Shown here piece after piece: positions 25,401-36,479 of a DNA stretch of 64,000 nucleotides. This stretch comes from Phalacrocorax aristotelis. Lineage: Eukaryota > Chordata > Aves > Suliformes > Phalacrocoracidae. The DNA is taken from NCBI RefSeq assembly GCF_949628215.1, contig NC_134279.1, positions 84,563,517 through 84,627,516 on the forward strand, read 5' to 3'. The translations under genes and the position numbers were made by a program. The first letter of the stretch is position 1; each line of letters begins with the position of its first letter. The notes beneath the pieces are model-generated. The model saw only the letters and a list, made by a program, of their open reading frames with translations, was not told where the DNA came from and did not search any database.

Positions 25401-28400
25401 CCTGCACCATGCTCCGGTGCTGCCCAGCAAGCTCTGGGGCTTGGCCAGTCCCTCTCCTGCCCCCAGCACTGCTTGGTAGCAGTCGGGCATCCACAGAGCC
25501 CTCGGCTCTCTGTCACTGTGACAGGGACAGCATGTCTGCCACTGGGCACCCCACAAAGCTGCTCCCTGATGCACAGCAGCAGGAGGGGTTTACAGCCCCA
25601 CACCAGCCTTTGGGGTGGGCATGGGGCCCACACACAAGCATGCATACCCCTCGCCTGGGAGCAGTGGGATGAAGGAACGGCCCACGGTACCTGCCTGAGT
25701 TTTTGCTGCAGCAGAAGCCGATCCCCGGCACTTGAAAACACCATGTCCTGGCCAGCAGAAATGGCAAAAACAAACTCCACACCCTGGTCTTGGGCAGCTT
25801 CGATGAGAGACCGCATACAGGCTGGGGACAAAGCAGAGGGGGTGCTGTGAGCACTGGGAGGCAAGGGATGGAGGGAGGGAGTGGGAACCACAGCAGCCTG
25901 AAAGGAAGGAGCTACAGGCATCAGGAGGCATGAGGGAGCATCTGGAGGGGAGACAGCTTCCAGTCCCTTGGGACACAGAGGACTCTCCACAAGGGTCTGT
26001 GGGTCCCAGCATATTTGAGCATACTGACAGAGACCCACGTGGGGAGCTCCCCATGCTGGGTAGAGTCTTAGGCTGTTCCATGTGATGGGCAGGGTCTGGG
26101 GAGGCTCCTTGTACCAGGCAGGGTCTGGGGGTCTCCTTGCACTAAGCAGGGCCTGCAGGGCTCCATGCAATGGGCAGGTTCCTGTCAGGAAGAGTGGTAA
26201 CAGCCAGCCTGACCCTGCCTGACATGCAGGCCACGCTTCACCCTTGAGGACCTGGGATGCTTGCAGCCCACCCATGCTGGGGCCCAGCAGAGCCGCTACC
26301 TGCCTCATGCTCTGTGTAGGGCTCTCGCCAGAGCAGCCGGTGCTTCAGCTCATCCTTGGGCGCATACATGTAGCAGTTCAGTCCCCAGCGTTTCAGCCTG
26401 TGCAGCAAGGACAAGGGGTCACACAAGGGTCCAGACCAGCTCTTTGCAAAGAGGCATCCGGACACGTGCCAGCCCACAACACCAGGAGCTCCTCAGCACA
26501 CAGTGCCCTCTCCTTCCCCGGAGCTGCACTGTGCCCTGCAGCCTTCCAGCCTCTGCTCCCCCAGAGCGCGACAGCTCTTCCCCTGCACAGGGAGCCCTGC
26601 CCTGCGTACTTTCAGTGGCCGCACAGTGCTGAGCCAAACAATTTGTGTTGTTTAGGGATCTCCAGAAAGACAGTGCATCTGGATGAGAAAGCCTTGGTGA
26701 CCGGCAGGACATTGCCTCCTGGGAGATGGGTTGCGTTAACACCTTTGCTGTGGAAAAAGCATGTCTGAGGGCCCAGCTTAGCCTAACAGCCTGTTTTAAC
26801 CACTTGATCAGACTGCATCATCATAAGGCGCTTTCTGGCCTCAAAAAGCACAAATTCCTTCCAGAATCTCCCCAGCAATTCATGACTCACTGGAAATTAT
26901 CTGGAGAGGGCAGACACCTCCCTAGACAGCTCTTTTGGCACTCCTGTATGAAAGCCATCTGATATATTAATTTATTTTTATTTATCCTCCTTAGTAGACG
27001 ATGTTTTACATTTTCCCACAATGAACAGACTGTGAAGCTCTTCATGTACCACGTGATACAAGTGCCTCATCTTGTTTCTTTCCAGAGAAGAAAAACACCA
27101 ATGAACATACCGCTCACAAGTGCAAACACGTGAATATAATCCCAGTATAGTACCAGACAAGACCATCATTAGACCTCCTCATTCCTAATATAAATGTCAT
27201 GAACATAAATGTGATAAACATACTAATATAGATGTGATAAACATCACATCTTGCTTTCCTTCCTGAGTGTTTTCACCAAATTTTCTAAGCTATATTTTTC
27301 TGTATCTGCATCTCTGGTTCCTGCACTATGGTCCGTACTCCCATTGTGACTGCTCACACTGTCACCAGTGCACTCTCACAGCACGGCTGGTACATTTCCT
27401 GCGCAGTGCATGGCTGCCAGTGCCATCACCTGCAGTCACCAGCACATGGCCCTGCTGCCCCTGGTCCACTGCCCAGCCACCACAATGCACTGCCCACGCT
27501 GTCACCGGTGCTCTGCCCCTGCTGTGACTGGCACGCTCTCCACACCATCCCCAGTGTGCTGCCGATGCCATCACCAGGGCAGCACCCACACTGACCACGG
27601 CACCATCTAGGCTGCGACCATCGTGCTGCCCATGCCGGACGCCCCATGGGAGGCCTCACAGGGCCCCAGTCTGTCGGTGGCAGGTCCTGTCAGTGCAGCT
27701 CATCCCACTGACGGCCAGTGCATGGGCACCAGCTGCTAGGAGAGGGCTTTTTCTCTCCTGCATGGATCAACTCCCATCCCAAGGTGATTCTCACAACCAG
27801 TCAGTGACAAATTCCGCCCACATTCTTCTGTCACAGGGACACATGGTGACACACAGACATACGTGGGGACTCACAGGGCCACAAGGGCCACCTCCACACT
27901 AGGCAGGGGTGGCAGCCTCAGGGTAAAGTGGCCACCTGTGCCCATGGCGGAGTGATGTCAGTTTGCTGTGCCGTCTGTTTCCACAATGATAAGCCCAGCT
28001 CCAGTGAGGCTGGGCTGGCTGGAAGCACCTGCCTTGTGCCCTTGCTGGGAGTGCACGGCAGAGGGGACGGTGGCCCCGGGCAAGGCAAGCTTGCTGCTGG
28101 TGGCAGTGGGCACGCGGCATGCTGTCCTGCAGCCAGCACACCCACAGGGGCTGGTGCTGGCTGGCAGTGCCCAGGCCCACGCAGTTCAGAGATGAGGCAA
28201 TGGGCGCTTGTCCTGCCAGGTCGGCGCCCGAGGTGGGCTTCCAGACTGCTGAACACGCCACGTTCTCTCTTACACTGATCTGACTTCCCATTTCCAGCCC
28301 TAGCCCCTCTGCCTGATCCCTGACACCCCTTCTGTGCACGGGCTGCCCTAGCCGACCCACCCCTCAGGGCAGAGCAGCTTTTCTGGTGCCTCCAGAGGCG

Positions 28401-31400
28401 GCATTTTCAGGCTCGCGCAGCCCCCACGCTCCTCTCCTAATGCTTCCCAGCTGCCATCGCCCCTCCCACGGCACGGGCAGCAGAGTCCGACCCTGTCCCA
28501 CTGACAGCTCCCTGTGGGTCTGCGCCCTCATGGGAGCTCCCGTGCCAGCTGCGCGGTGCCAGCACAGAGGCACTAGTGCCCACCCAGCCCCTTCCAGGCC
28601 CCATCCCTAGACCCCACTGCCTTGGGGCACCCAGCCCTGTCCCGGGCCCCCCAGCCAAGCACATCTGGCTGCAGCTGGGCTGTGGCAGAGTCCCAGCACC
28701 ATCTACTGGCACAGGGCAGTACAGCCCGCATCTGTCTGGGTGCCCTCGGGCTGCCCATCCATCCCGCAGCCACCACACCCGGGCCCAGGGCGGGGGAGTC
28801 TTCCCCCGGGCTGGACCCAGGGGTGCAGGAGCGCTGGGACAGAGGGAGCACTGCAGAAGCAGCCCTGGGAGAAGCATGAGCCCCCTTGTCTGCCATCGCC
28901 CCAGCATCCCAAAGGCAGGCCAGGTCTAGGAGCTTCCCTCCAGCACATTATCCCTCACTGCTTCTGCCTTCACAGCACTCTGGCTTCCACCTTGTCACTC
29001 TGCCACAGGCTAGTACCTTCAGAGAGGAAAATTCAGAGTACTTGCCATTGAAAGAGAAGTTTCCTCTGTTCCATAGACCATGGTCTCCCATAGAAACCTA
29101 TAAAAGGAGGAAAAAGGAAAAAAAAAAAACACAACACAAAACACAGTTGTCAGTAACTGCCTTAAAACACAGTCTCTCTCTGTACTATTCCTAAGTGCCT
29201 GCTCTTAAACCCAGAGATCCACCAGTTGCTCACTTCTGGGTACCTCAGACGTCTGTCATCCTGCTATGACCTTGCTGGGTATTGGTATTCAAGCAAGTGG
29301 GTATAATGTCTGTGCTTCCATCCTTCCCAGAAAGAAGCAGCTGGGAAGAATTGCACAAGGTAGCACTTAACCTCAGCGGGGGAATTTGCGCAGTAAAAGG
29401 CAAGCCTAGAGGACACAGCTGAGGATGGACTAGGTTATAGGGCTCTCTACCATGACCTTGGGGTGCACTGAAGCACAGAGCTATTGTACATCCATCCCAG
29501 AGTTTTCTGCCTGGGGATTTTCTTCTTTACAGAGACCAGCTGTGTGTCCCTCTGCATCTCTCTCTGTGCAATGTCAGGCTGTGTCAAGCAGAGCACTGTC
29601 ACTCCTGTATGGGCTATAAAAGTTGCTCTCTCTATCTTTAATCACTGCACAACTCAAACTGCACCAAAATTGCTCCGACACAGCTCTCCCCTGCACCCTG
29701 CAAACACATACCTACATTGCAGGAGGGCAGGACTTTGAGGCAGCATCCCTGTCCCATGGCAAGCTGTTCAGACCAGGGACACACAATCAACCCATAGGGA
29801 TGCCCATGAGTGCTGGGACTGTGACTCCACAGGACATTTCACAGACACCTTGTCTGTCCCCCACTGGAAAACACCGTCCCCACAAGCTTGCAAACAGAAA
29901 ATCCAGGGAGGGAAAGCACACCAGGGAGCAACCTTACCAGCTGTCTGCTAACAAAGACACTCATTAATGAGCACCAAGGCTGGCTGCAAGGACATTGCCC
30001 TCCCAGAAGGTTCACATCAACAAAACCAAACGCAGGAAATACAGATCTGGAGTCAGCAAATTTCCAAGTGTTTCTTAACATTTCCACTTCTGCTGCTTGC
30101 AGGCTTTAGGTGGTTGTTGGGCACCAGTGTCTGACACAAGCTTGAGGCTGCAGCACCACAGCAGCTGATAGTCTGCCCTGTGCTCTGCATGGCAGGGAAC
30201 CAGTCTGTGACTGGATATAGTGAGTGGAGCACTGCCGGACATGCAGCAGCCATTCCCCTTTTGGGACCTCTTTCAAGGAGGAGCCCTTCCCATTTCTGCA
30301 TGTAGGAAGACCTGGGAGGTGCAAAGTTGTCTGCAAAGCCAGCGAGAAAGAATACCCAGTGGAAAGCAAGCCAGTTCACTAGGGGACAATAGAGAATAGG
30401 CAGCTAAATGGGTTTGGAGAGATGCAGATTTGACAGCTTCTTAAAAGGAGGTTAAGGGGAACCTGTAAGTGTTCCAGCACAGACCTGAAATTTAGCAAGA
30501 GAAGAATCTTCAGTCACTTCAAGTCTCTGCAAGATCTGGCAGCTGCAATGTGAAGTCTCACAGAAAATACATTACATCTTGAAGAGTGATGGCAATTAGC
30601 CAACAAGGCAGCTTTCCAGTTTCGGATGGGCTCTGCATCACAGGCAACTTCTAAATCAGTCAATGCACTTTCTGGCAGACAAGGCCAACAGGAGCAGATA
30701 TTCAGGGAAGCAAACGCATTCGCTGAACTGGGTGGTGCACAAGGGCAGATCGCAATTACTTTGTTAGTCTGGGAGAAAGGACCAGCTCTCAGCGTCTGGC
30801 ACTGATACCAAGCATCACCAGCATTGCCCAGCATTTCCCCAAGACACCTGAGTGCACCAAGCTGGCCTGCCTGGGAGGGGACCCTGATGCCCTGCTCCCT
30901 TTGGCAGGAGCCCACCCTGCAGCCCTCAACACCAGCCTTGGGCAATGGTGCGGTACGTTGCATCACAGCACACACTGAACATTACCTTCTTTGCAGATAG
31001 GTCTTCTACCTGCTTGAGCATCTACACAGTCATTCCACCTATTTTGAAATAATATGTATTCACCTTACTAGCGATCCCCCACCGTGCATGGGGCCAAATC
31101 TGTGGCCACTCAAGGATCCTAGTATTTCCGTGATAAATAGATTTTCCATTTCTATAGGAACTCCTGCTCAGCTCACAGTGAGGTCCCAGGAGTCTCTGTA
31201 CAGCACCTGCCTGCAAGTGCCTCACTCACACTTTGCTGTGAACTGACACTGCCTTGCAAGCATGACACTCACCCCATACACACTCCCTGCCAGCAGCGCT
31301 CTGTTGAAAATGCCATCCTAGTGTATTCTGCCCACTGAAGTGGCTTAAACTGTACCAGCAAAATCTCTATCTGTGGCTGCATCTCCAAAGGAATGATGTT

Positions 31401-32728
31401 GGTGCTCTGCTTTTCTGAAGACAGATGAGCACTGATGAGTGATGCTTTGCGTTTGTACCTCAGCCCTCCCATGGCCCACATCACTACATCAGTAACATGT
31501 CACAGCACTACTTGCCAAACTCTGGGCCATCTGAGATGTCCCTCAGCAATTTCTTCACAACTGTTAGCAAAGTTCTTATGAACACATTGGGAAGCAAAGT
31601 CCCTAGGCCACAACTGTTCCTGAGCCCCTCTCCTGTCCTGCGTGCAGGTCACCCAGAGGCACCAGTCCGTCTGCGCATTGTGGCTGCTGCTAGCAATGTC
31701 CTGAGCATCAGGAGGGAGCAGGGGGCTCTGTGTTGGACACACCACTCCTGGCCTGCCTCGGCCCTGCTACAGCTGCACCCTGCTCAGCAGCCTGCCTGCC
31801 GCAGCACTGCCCTGTGTTCCCTGCCAGGGCCCGTGCTACCAGGGTGAGGGATGCCTTTCCTTCCTCACTTTCTAGGGACCTCCTCCTCCTGGACTGGCTC
31901 TGCTGGCAGCATCTGTGTCCTTCTCTTTCCCAGGTCAGCTTTCCTATATCAATGATTCTTGTCTGACTCATATTTCTTTTTACTATCAACCTCCCTATCT
32001 CTGCACTTTCTATTTATTTTGTGTTTATTTGCATGGTGCTTTCGCTTCCTCCCAGGCAAAGCAGTGGGCAATGGGCTTCAGCGGGGTACTGTGCTGCCAG
32101 GAAAAATGGAGATGCTTCTGCCTAGTGGGTGCCAAGCCTGGGTCCAGAGGTGTCGTGCTGCAGAAAAAGGAGTCGAGGGCAGGAAGGGGCAGAAGGACAG
32201 GGCCGGGCCGTACAGAGCTGCCATGAGAGACCAGGCCCTTCCTGGCCAGCTCTGGGCACGGCCCAAGACAGCATTGCACTGCGGGCAGGGAGGCAGTAAG
32301 AGCACACACAAGGATGCTGCTCCACACCCAGGGCAGAGAAAAAAACCACTGCAGAGTGCTGGAGATGGAGATGGAGACAGAGCAGTGGGTCCCCATGACA
32401 CACTGCAGCGGGGGGGGGAGGGGGGCTTGGCTGTGCTGGGATGGCTGCGGGGTGCAGTAGTGCTGTGGAGAAGGGCTGGGGAGCATCAGTGGGGGGTGCT
32501 GGTCCCACACCCGTGGGCAGAGATAGGGTGCTGTGCAGGGGTCCCTGCCTCCCCAATACCCGGGATCCCGGGCACAGCTCGGGTCCCGGTGGCCCTTCCC
32601 GGCCCCTGCTCGCTCTGGGTGGACCGGGCCAGCCCTTGCAATGCCCGGGCGGGGCACCGGCCCCAGCCGCGGCCCCGGAGGGACCTACCTTCCACCACGC
32701 CGCAGAAGAAGCGCGGCCGCCCCGCCAT
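16496..32728 (-). CDS. Protein O-GlcNAcase-like paralogue, complete 16-exon gene (997 aa)
   Basis: Predicted GH84 beta-N-acetylglucosaminidase removing O-GlcNAc from Ser/Thr. Exons: 32689-32728, 29046-29097, 26300-26397, 25691-25821, 24613-24784, 24157-24255, 23541-23825, 23099-23227, 21541-22568, 21295-21469, 19931-20016, 19594-19698, 17866-17957, 17254-17446, 17003-17174, 16496-16632. They total 2,994 bases, phases all agree, and the frame ends in TGA. The catalytic domain (~10-300) aligns to human OGA at a constant offset of 53: G14-F15-Y16, K45, D121-D122 (FALLFDDID), Y166, W225, N227, D232 and N260 match the human active site. A linker at ~336-623 is repeat-rich; the stalk follows ([24 protein letters not shown]); the acetyltransferase-like domain is at ~766-997 ([21 protein letters not shown]). 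Human OGA is 916 aa. The N-terminus is only 9 residues before FFCGVVEG. It is a paralogue, not OGA itself: identity is moderate and the LOXL3-DOK1 location differs. No inactivating change was seen. Confidence 0.92.
17003..20016 (-). other. OGA-like exons for the acetyltransferase-like C-terminal domain
   Basis: Exons 11-15 plus exon 16 (16,496-16,632) match the human OGA C-terminal domain in order: [77 protein letters not shown] and LGRLL-stop. In human OGA this domain is regarded as a pseudo-acetyltransferase without confirmed activity, so it may serve binding or stability. Confidence 0.88.
19340..19470 (+). mobile_element. Degenerate CR1 3' end fragment in an OGA-like intron
   Basis: GAGCAGGGACTGGACC followed by CAGAGGTCCCTTCCCACC resembles the CR1 3' end (gagcaggaggttggactagatgacct...ggtcccttccaacc). 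It is short and old, lying in intron 12. Confidence 0.5.
21660..22045 (-). repeat. Coding tandem repeats in the OGA-like linker
   Basis: In exon 9 a 42-base unit recurs at 21,904, 21,946, 21,988 and 22,030, encoding about four copies of [14 protein letters not shown] (first and last diverged). Adjoining it are about six diverged 39-base units (13 aa), such as [26 protein letters not shown] and [13 protein letters not shown]. The last one, [13 protein letters not shown], runs directly into the stalk domain. All units keep frame. The mirror open frame on the plus strand is a shadow. Confidence 0.88.
24613..24784 (-). other. OGA-like catalytic exon with the Asp-Asp pair
   Basis: Encodes [17 protein letters not shown] and on through SVFLFCPT. 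The DD pair (residues 121-122) corresponds to human D174-D175, the residues that polarise the N-acetyl group and act as general acid. Borders are CCTGCAG/GTGGCT and ACAG/GTACTG. Confidence 0.92.
26398..29045 (-). other. OGA-like intron 2, with simple-repeat patches
   Basis: GC-AG intron of 2.6 kb. It holds an AT-rich patch at 27,185-27,250 with two to three copies of AATATARATGTGATAAACAT-like words. A degenerate 24-base-scale tandem repeat lies at 27,330-27,645. No coding exon is recognised. Confidence 0.65.
27330..27645. repeat. Degenerate minisatellite in OGA-like intron 2
   Basis: Words like GCTGTCACCAGTGC, GCTGTCACCGGTGCTC, GCTGTGACTGGCACGC and GCCATCACCAGGGC recur with roughly 22-30 base spacing, pointing to an old expanded tandem array. 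Unit boundaries are uncertain. Confidence 0.5.
29046..29097 (-). other. OGA-like exon 2 (active-site loop) with a GC donor
   Basis: This 52-base micro-exon encodes [16 protein letters not shown], equivalent to human OGA FYGRPWVMEQRKELFR, which includes the substrate-binding Gly-Phe-Tyr at the mouth of the barrel. The acceptor is TTTATAG. To keep phase with exon 3 (which starts G-CTG-AAA), the donor must be TG/GCAAGT, a GC-AG intron. The nearby GT (CAA/GTACTC) would break the frame. Confidence 0.85.
29098..32688 (-). other. OGA-like intron 1, no other feature recognised
   Basis: A 3.6-kb intron between the initiator exon (donor G/GTAGGT) and the FYGRPW exon. An A-rich tract lies at about 29,104-29,131. 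I see no second gene or confident repeat. Confidence 0.6.
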
Positions 32729-33450
32729 CCCCGCGCAGGAGCGGCCCTGCCGGTGCTGGGGCGGGCGGAGGGGTGCGCGTGGGGATGGAGGGGTGCGCGG
32801 AGGGATAGAGGATGTGCGGAGGGATGCGCGGAGAGATGGAGGGGTGCGCGGAGAGATGGAGGGGTGCGAGGAGGAACGGAGGGGTGTGAGGAAGGATGCG
32901 CGGAGAGATGCAGGATGCGCGGACGGAGAGAGGGATGTCAGGAGGGATGAGGGACGCGCGGAGGGACGCGCGGAGGGTCAAGAGGAGGCGCGCAGGAATG
33001 GAGGAGTGAGCGGAGGGACTTGCGGGGGAGCGGCTCCACCGCCTGCCGCCCCTCCGCGGAGACGCGCCCGCCGCAGCGCAGGGGGCGGCCCCGGCGGGTG
33101 GGGCCGCGGCGGGGCCAGGGCGCGGGGCGGGGCGGGGAGGCAAAACCGCCCCGTGGTGGGCCGGGTGCTTCAGCCTTCCCCGGATTTCGCCCGGGGAGGA
33201 GTTGCCCGAGCCCCTCTGCTGGAGCGGGGCCGCGGCCCGGGACGGGCCCTCAGCAGCCCCCTCGGCAGTCCCCCGGGCCGGAGTCCCCGGCGGGCCGGAG
33301 ACCCCGCCGCCCCGGCCCCCGGGGGGGCCGGCCCGGGGCAGCGCCTGGTCCTGACCAGCAGCCCGGTGCCGCCCGCGCTCCCGGCGCCCCAGGGGCTGCC
33401 GGCGCTGCACAGCGGGGCTGCAGCTGCCGCCACTCGCTGGCACCGGGGCC
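32500..33450 (-). promoter_or_regulatory. CpG island promoter of the OGA-like gene
   Basis: Dense CG dinucleotides surround the initiator ATG at 32,728 and extend upstream of it on the minus strand. The gene starts within the island, so transcription initiates probably just above 32,730. The long plus-strand frame across 31,959-33,683 is a composition artefact. Confidence 0.65.
32760..33020. repeat. GC-rich minisatellite at the OGA-like promoter
   Basis: Immediately upstream of the initiator exon are about ten imperfect 20-25 base units built on GGAGAGATGGAGGGGTGCGC and GCGGAGGGATGCGCGG. The strand bias is strong, G-rich on plus and C-rich on minus. Confidence 0.7.
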
Positions 33451-33479
33451 CAGGCTGTTGCCCCCGCCAGCCCCCTACC

Positions 33480-36470
33480 CCGTGTACCCCGGCGTCCGCA
33501 GCTGCGGGTGTTCTCCAGTGCAGGCCGAGGGCAGTTATTTCTCCCTCCTTTGCAGCTTCCCGGGACCCAAAAGCCCCAGGCCCCAGAGCTGTTCCCGCGT
33601 GGTTGGGTGTCATTATCCCCTCATATTCATCACTGAGCTGGCACCTTCCCCACCGGTGCCCGCATGCCGGGCCCAGGGTGTGATGCCTCTCTGGCTCAGC
33701 AGGTCCATGATACCAGGACTGTTTCATGTGCTTTGCCTGTGACTCACCTGCTTGCATATGTCAGGCTGCTATTTATTTGCCTGTTGTCACACTGCTTTCA
33801 GCTGTTGACATGTTTGGCTCGTGATCTTCTCTGTCCCACAGGTTCTGTTTTGCAGAAGTGCTGCCATGTCATTAGTTCCCTGTCCTGCCACTGCACAGTC
33901 ACTGTGGTACCTGTCTCCATGCAGGACTGTGTGTTTGATGTCACTGAATCGCTTTGCTCTTTTTCTGACCACTTTTCTTGTTTGTCAGTCTCATTGTAAG
34001 CAGGACCTGTGTTCTGCATCATCCCTGCAGCTTTCCCCAGCTAAATGGCATCATAACCCAGACAGCAAGTACATGGCTTTGTTACCATGCAAGTATGAGG
34101 GATGGAGCCAGGAGGGAGCAGAGGTGCACTCCTCCTGCAGCGAGGCACTGCCAGGTGCCCTCCCAGCAGCTGTCACAACCTACAGCTATTTTATCTAACC
34201 ACAGGCATCGGCTTGCACATAAACTGTGGGCATCAGAGGCCTAGAAAATCAGGATCTGTGGCATCTCCCTCTTCCCTCTGCAGGGTAATTTACTTCTGTG
34301 AAGGCAAGTCATCGTGTCTGGGCCATCAAAGCAGCAAGGAGTCCAAGAGTGACTGACCAGCAGTGACCTGGCAGGGAAGAAGCCATCAGAGTGCTTTGCG
34401 GGCTAGTGAGGTCTGCCCAAAGGTCAGCAGTATGGCATGGAGGAGGCTGTGCAAAGCAAGGAGAGCCCAGATCACTTAAAGCCTCAGTGTCTGAACAGGG
34501 GTCTCATAACCAAACCCACACAGAGCAATAAAAACTGTGTGCTGGGTGCAGGACAGACAATGACACTGTGGGAAAGCCAGCTCAGTGCTACCACGTTGGG
34601 TTATTCCTGTGCAGGGAGCAACTGCTGGGGCTTGCTGGGCACAGGCCACGCTCATGCTTGCTCTTTGCCTCACGGCCTGCACCAGCCCCTGCTGAGTTTT
34701 GCTGCTGGGGAACACTGAGTTCAAGCCTGGCCCTGGAGAAAGCTGTTGGGGCAGGTGGAGCAGCCAGCCATGGCAGGGTACTGGGGGAGCAGCCCAGTAC
34801 ACCTGGAGTGGCCACAGTGCCCAGGGACACGGCGTGGTTAGAGGTAGAGAGGTGTGGATGACTTTACCCTGTCCACACAGACTGTCAGGGAAGGAAGTCA
34901 GGCAGGGCTGTGCATATACAGGTGTGTTTGCTGGGATTCTTCCCCTTCCCTGTTGCCTCTGGGAGCACCTTTCTATTTGCCCCATGGTTTTCTTGGACTT
35001 TGAAGTTGAGCTAAGTGGCCTCTAATTCTTCACTTCTGTTTTTTTCTCCTATCAAAGACAGGCACCTCATCCATCCTCTACCGGTTCTCGATATTACCCT
35101 AATTTATTTCAGTCCAGCCAATCTGATCCCATTTTCCCTTTTCTAGCATGAACATACGCTTCTGTCACTCATGTTAGTGGTGTTAATCATGCGATTGCAG
35201 CAACCCTCCTCAGTGTAGCCTGAGGGGAAGAAGCCATTGAGCACTCAAGTCCTGTCACCTTCTGCTGTCCTTCCCAGACTCATAGGACAGTGGGACACAT
35301 GGGCTGCTCAGCATCCTCCTACTGACACCTTCCTTTTTGAAGGTTTTCTTGCAATCCATATTGTTTCTTTCTGGTTACAATTCGTCTCATACTTTGGCTT
35401 CCCTGATATTCTGGTTTGTTTTTTTCCTGTTCCTCCCTAGTTTCTATTTTTATGCCCTTCCTTCTGAAGTTTCAGGTCATTATCTGAACTATGAGGCCTC
35501 CTTTCCCCAGTGCTGGGATGGTTTCCATTGTGCACTATTGCTTATTAAAGCCCTGCCAGATTTTCTGAATGCATTTTGTTGGATGTCACGTCTAGCTCCC
35601 TGAATTCCTTAAATTTTCTCTGAAAGGCACTTTGAAGTTGCTCTCCACTTTGACACCCTCGAGTGCTTCCTCTCTTTTTTCTAGAGTAAAATGTCTGGGA
35701 GAGCCTCCCCTGGGTTTCCTGCACTCCCCGGCCCAAAGGCCTCGGCAGCCCAAGCCCATGCAGGCAGCCTCAGAGGATGCCTGGCTGCGGGGGTTGCGCA
35801 GGAGGCTGCTTCAGGCAAGGGGCCAGGATAGTCCTGACCCTGTGGCAAGCTGGTTTAATCCCTCTCCTTCCCCAGGTGACCTGCCTTCTGGAGGTCGGAG
35901 CCACTCCATATCTAGGGCGTGCCCAGCAACATCCTCCTCTTCCGTGTTTGTTCTTTATTGACAAGCTGCACCCCTAATTCACAGGCCAGTCCTCAGGGTG
36001 TGTTACGCTGGTCAGCTCATCTTTTTAGATGTCTACAAAGACCTCCCATTGCAGCTGTTTGCTCCCTGCAAAACCTGCATAACTGCCCCGGTACATGGGG
36101 CAAGGACCATGCGTGCTGGGGGTGATGGCCCAGGGTGCTGATCTCCCAGGGCGCCTTGCGGGCTCTGGCCACAAGCTGTGGCTCACAGCACCCACTCTGA
36201 GCTTGACCTTGCTCAGCAGCTGCTGTCTTGAGATGTGAAAGCTGCAGGGTGGGAAGGCTCCCACGGCTGGCGAAGGGGTAACAGGGATAAGGCCAAGGCT
36301 CCATCTCTTCAGGACAGTGTGGGACTTGTCTTCTGACGGCTCTGGAAGCCAAGACCTCTCATGTGGGATGCAGAGAGCATGGCAGAGCGGAGCCAGCCAC
36401 AGCAGGGGCCAGCCCCTTCCCCAAAAGGGTGCAGCTTTCCCACATCTGCCAGGGCACGGTCTGCCGCTGC
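33480..36470. other. Intergenic region between OGA-like and DOK1 promoters
   Basis: About 3 kb between two divergent CpG islands. It holds a possible antisense LINE relic at 34,980-35,700 and otherwise nothing recognised. Confidence 0.6.
34980..35700 (-). mobile_element. Possible ancient CR1/L3-like LINE (antisense)
   Basis: AAGTTGAGCTAAGTGGCCTC followed by TAATTCTT, then ATCAAAGACAGGCACCTCAT, resembles the antisense of the CR1/L3 reverse transcriptase end seen in many amniote genomes. TACTTTGGCTTCCCTGATAT further on fits the same strand. The match is very diverged. Confidence 0.4.
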
Positions 36471-36479
36471 CTGTCCTCC

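Noticed and set aside
16496-32728. Interpretation of the OGA-like gene as a processed or decayed pseudogene
   Set aside because: It has introns with intact splice sites, a frame open over all 16 exons, and conserved active-site residues.
31959-33683. 574-codon open frame on the plus strand
   Set aside because: Runs antisense through the OGA-like initiator exon, its minisatellite and CpG island; repetitive low-complexity peptide.
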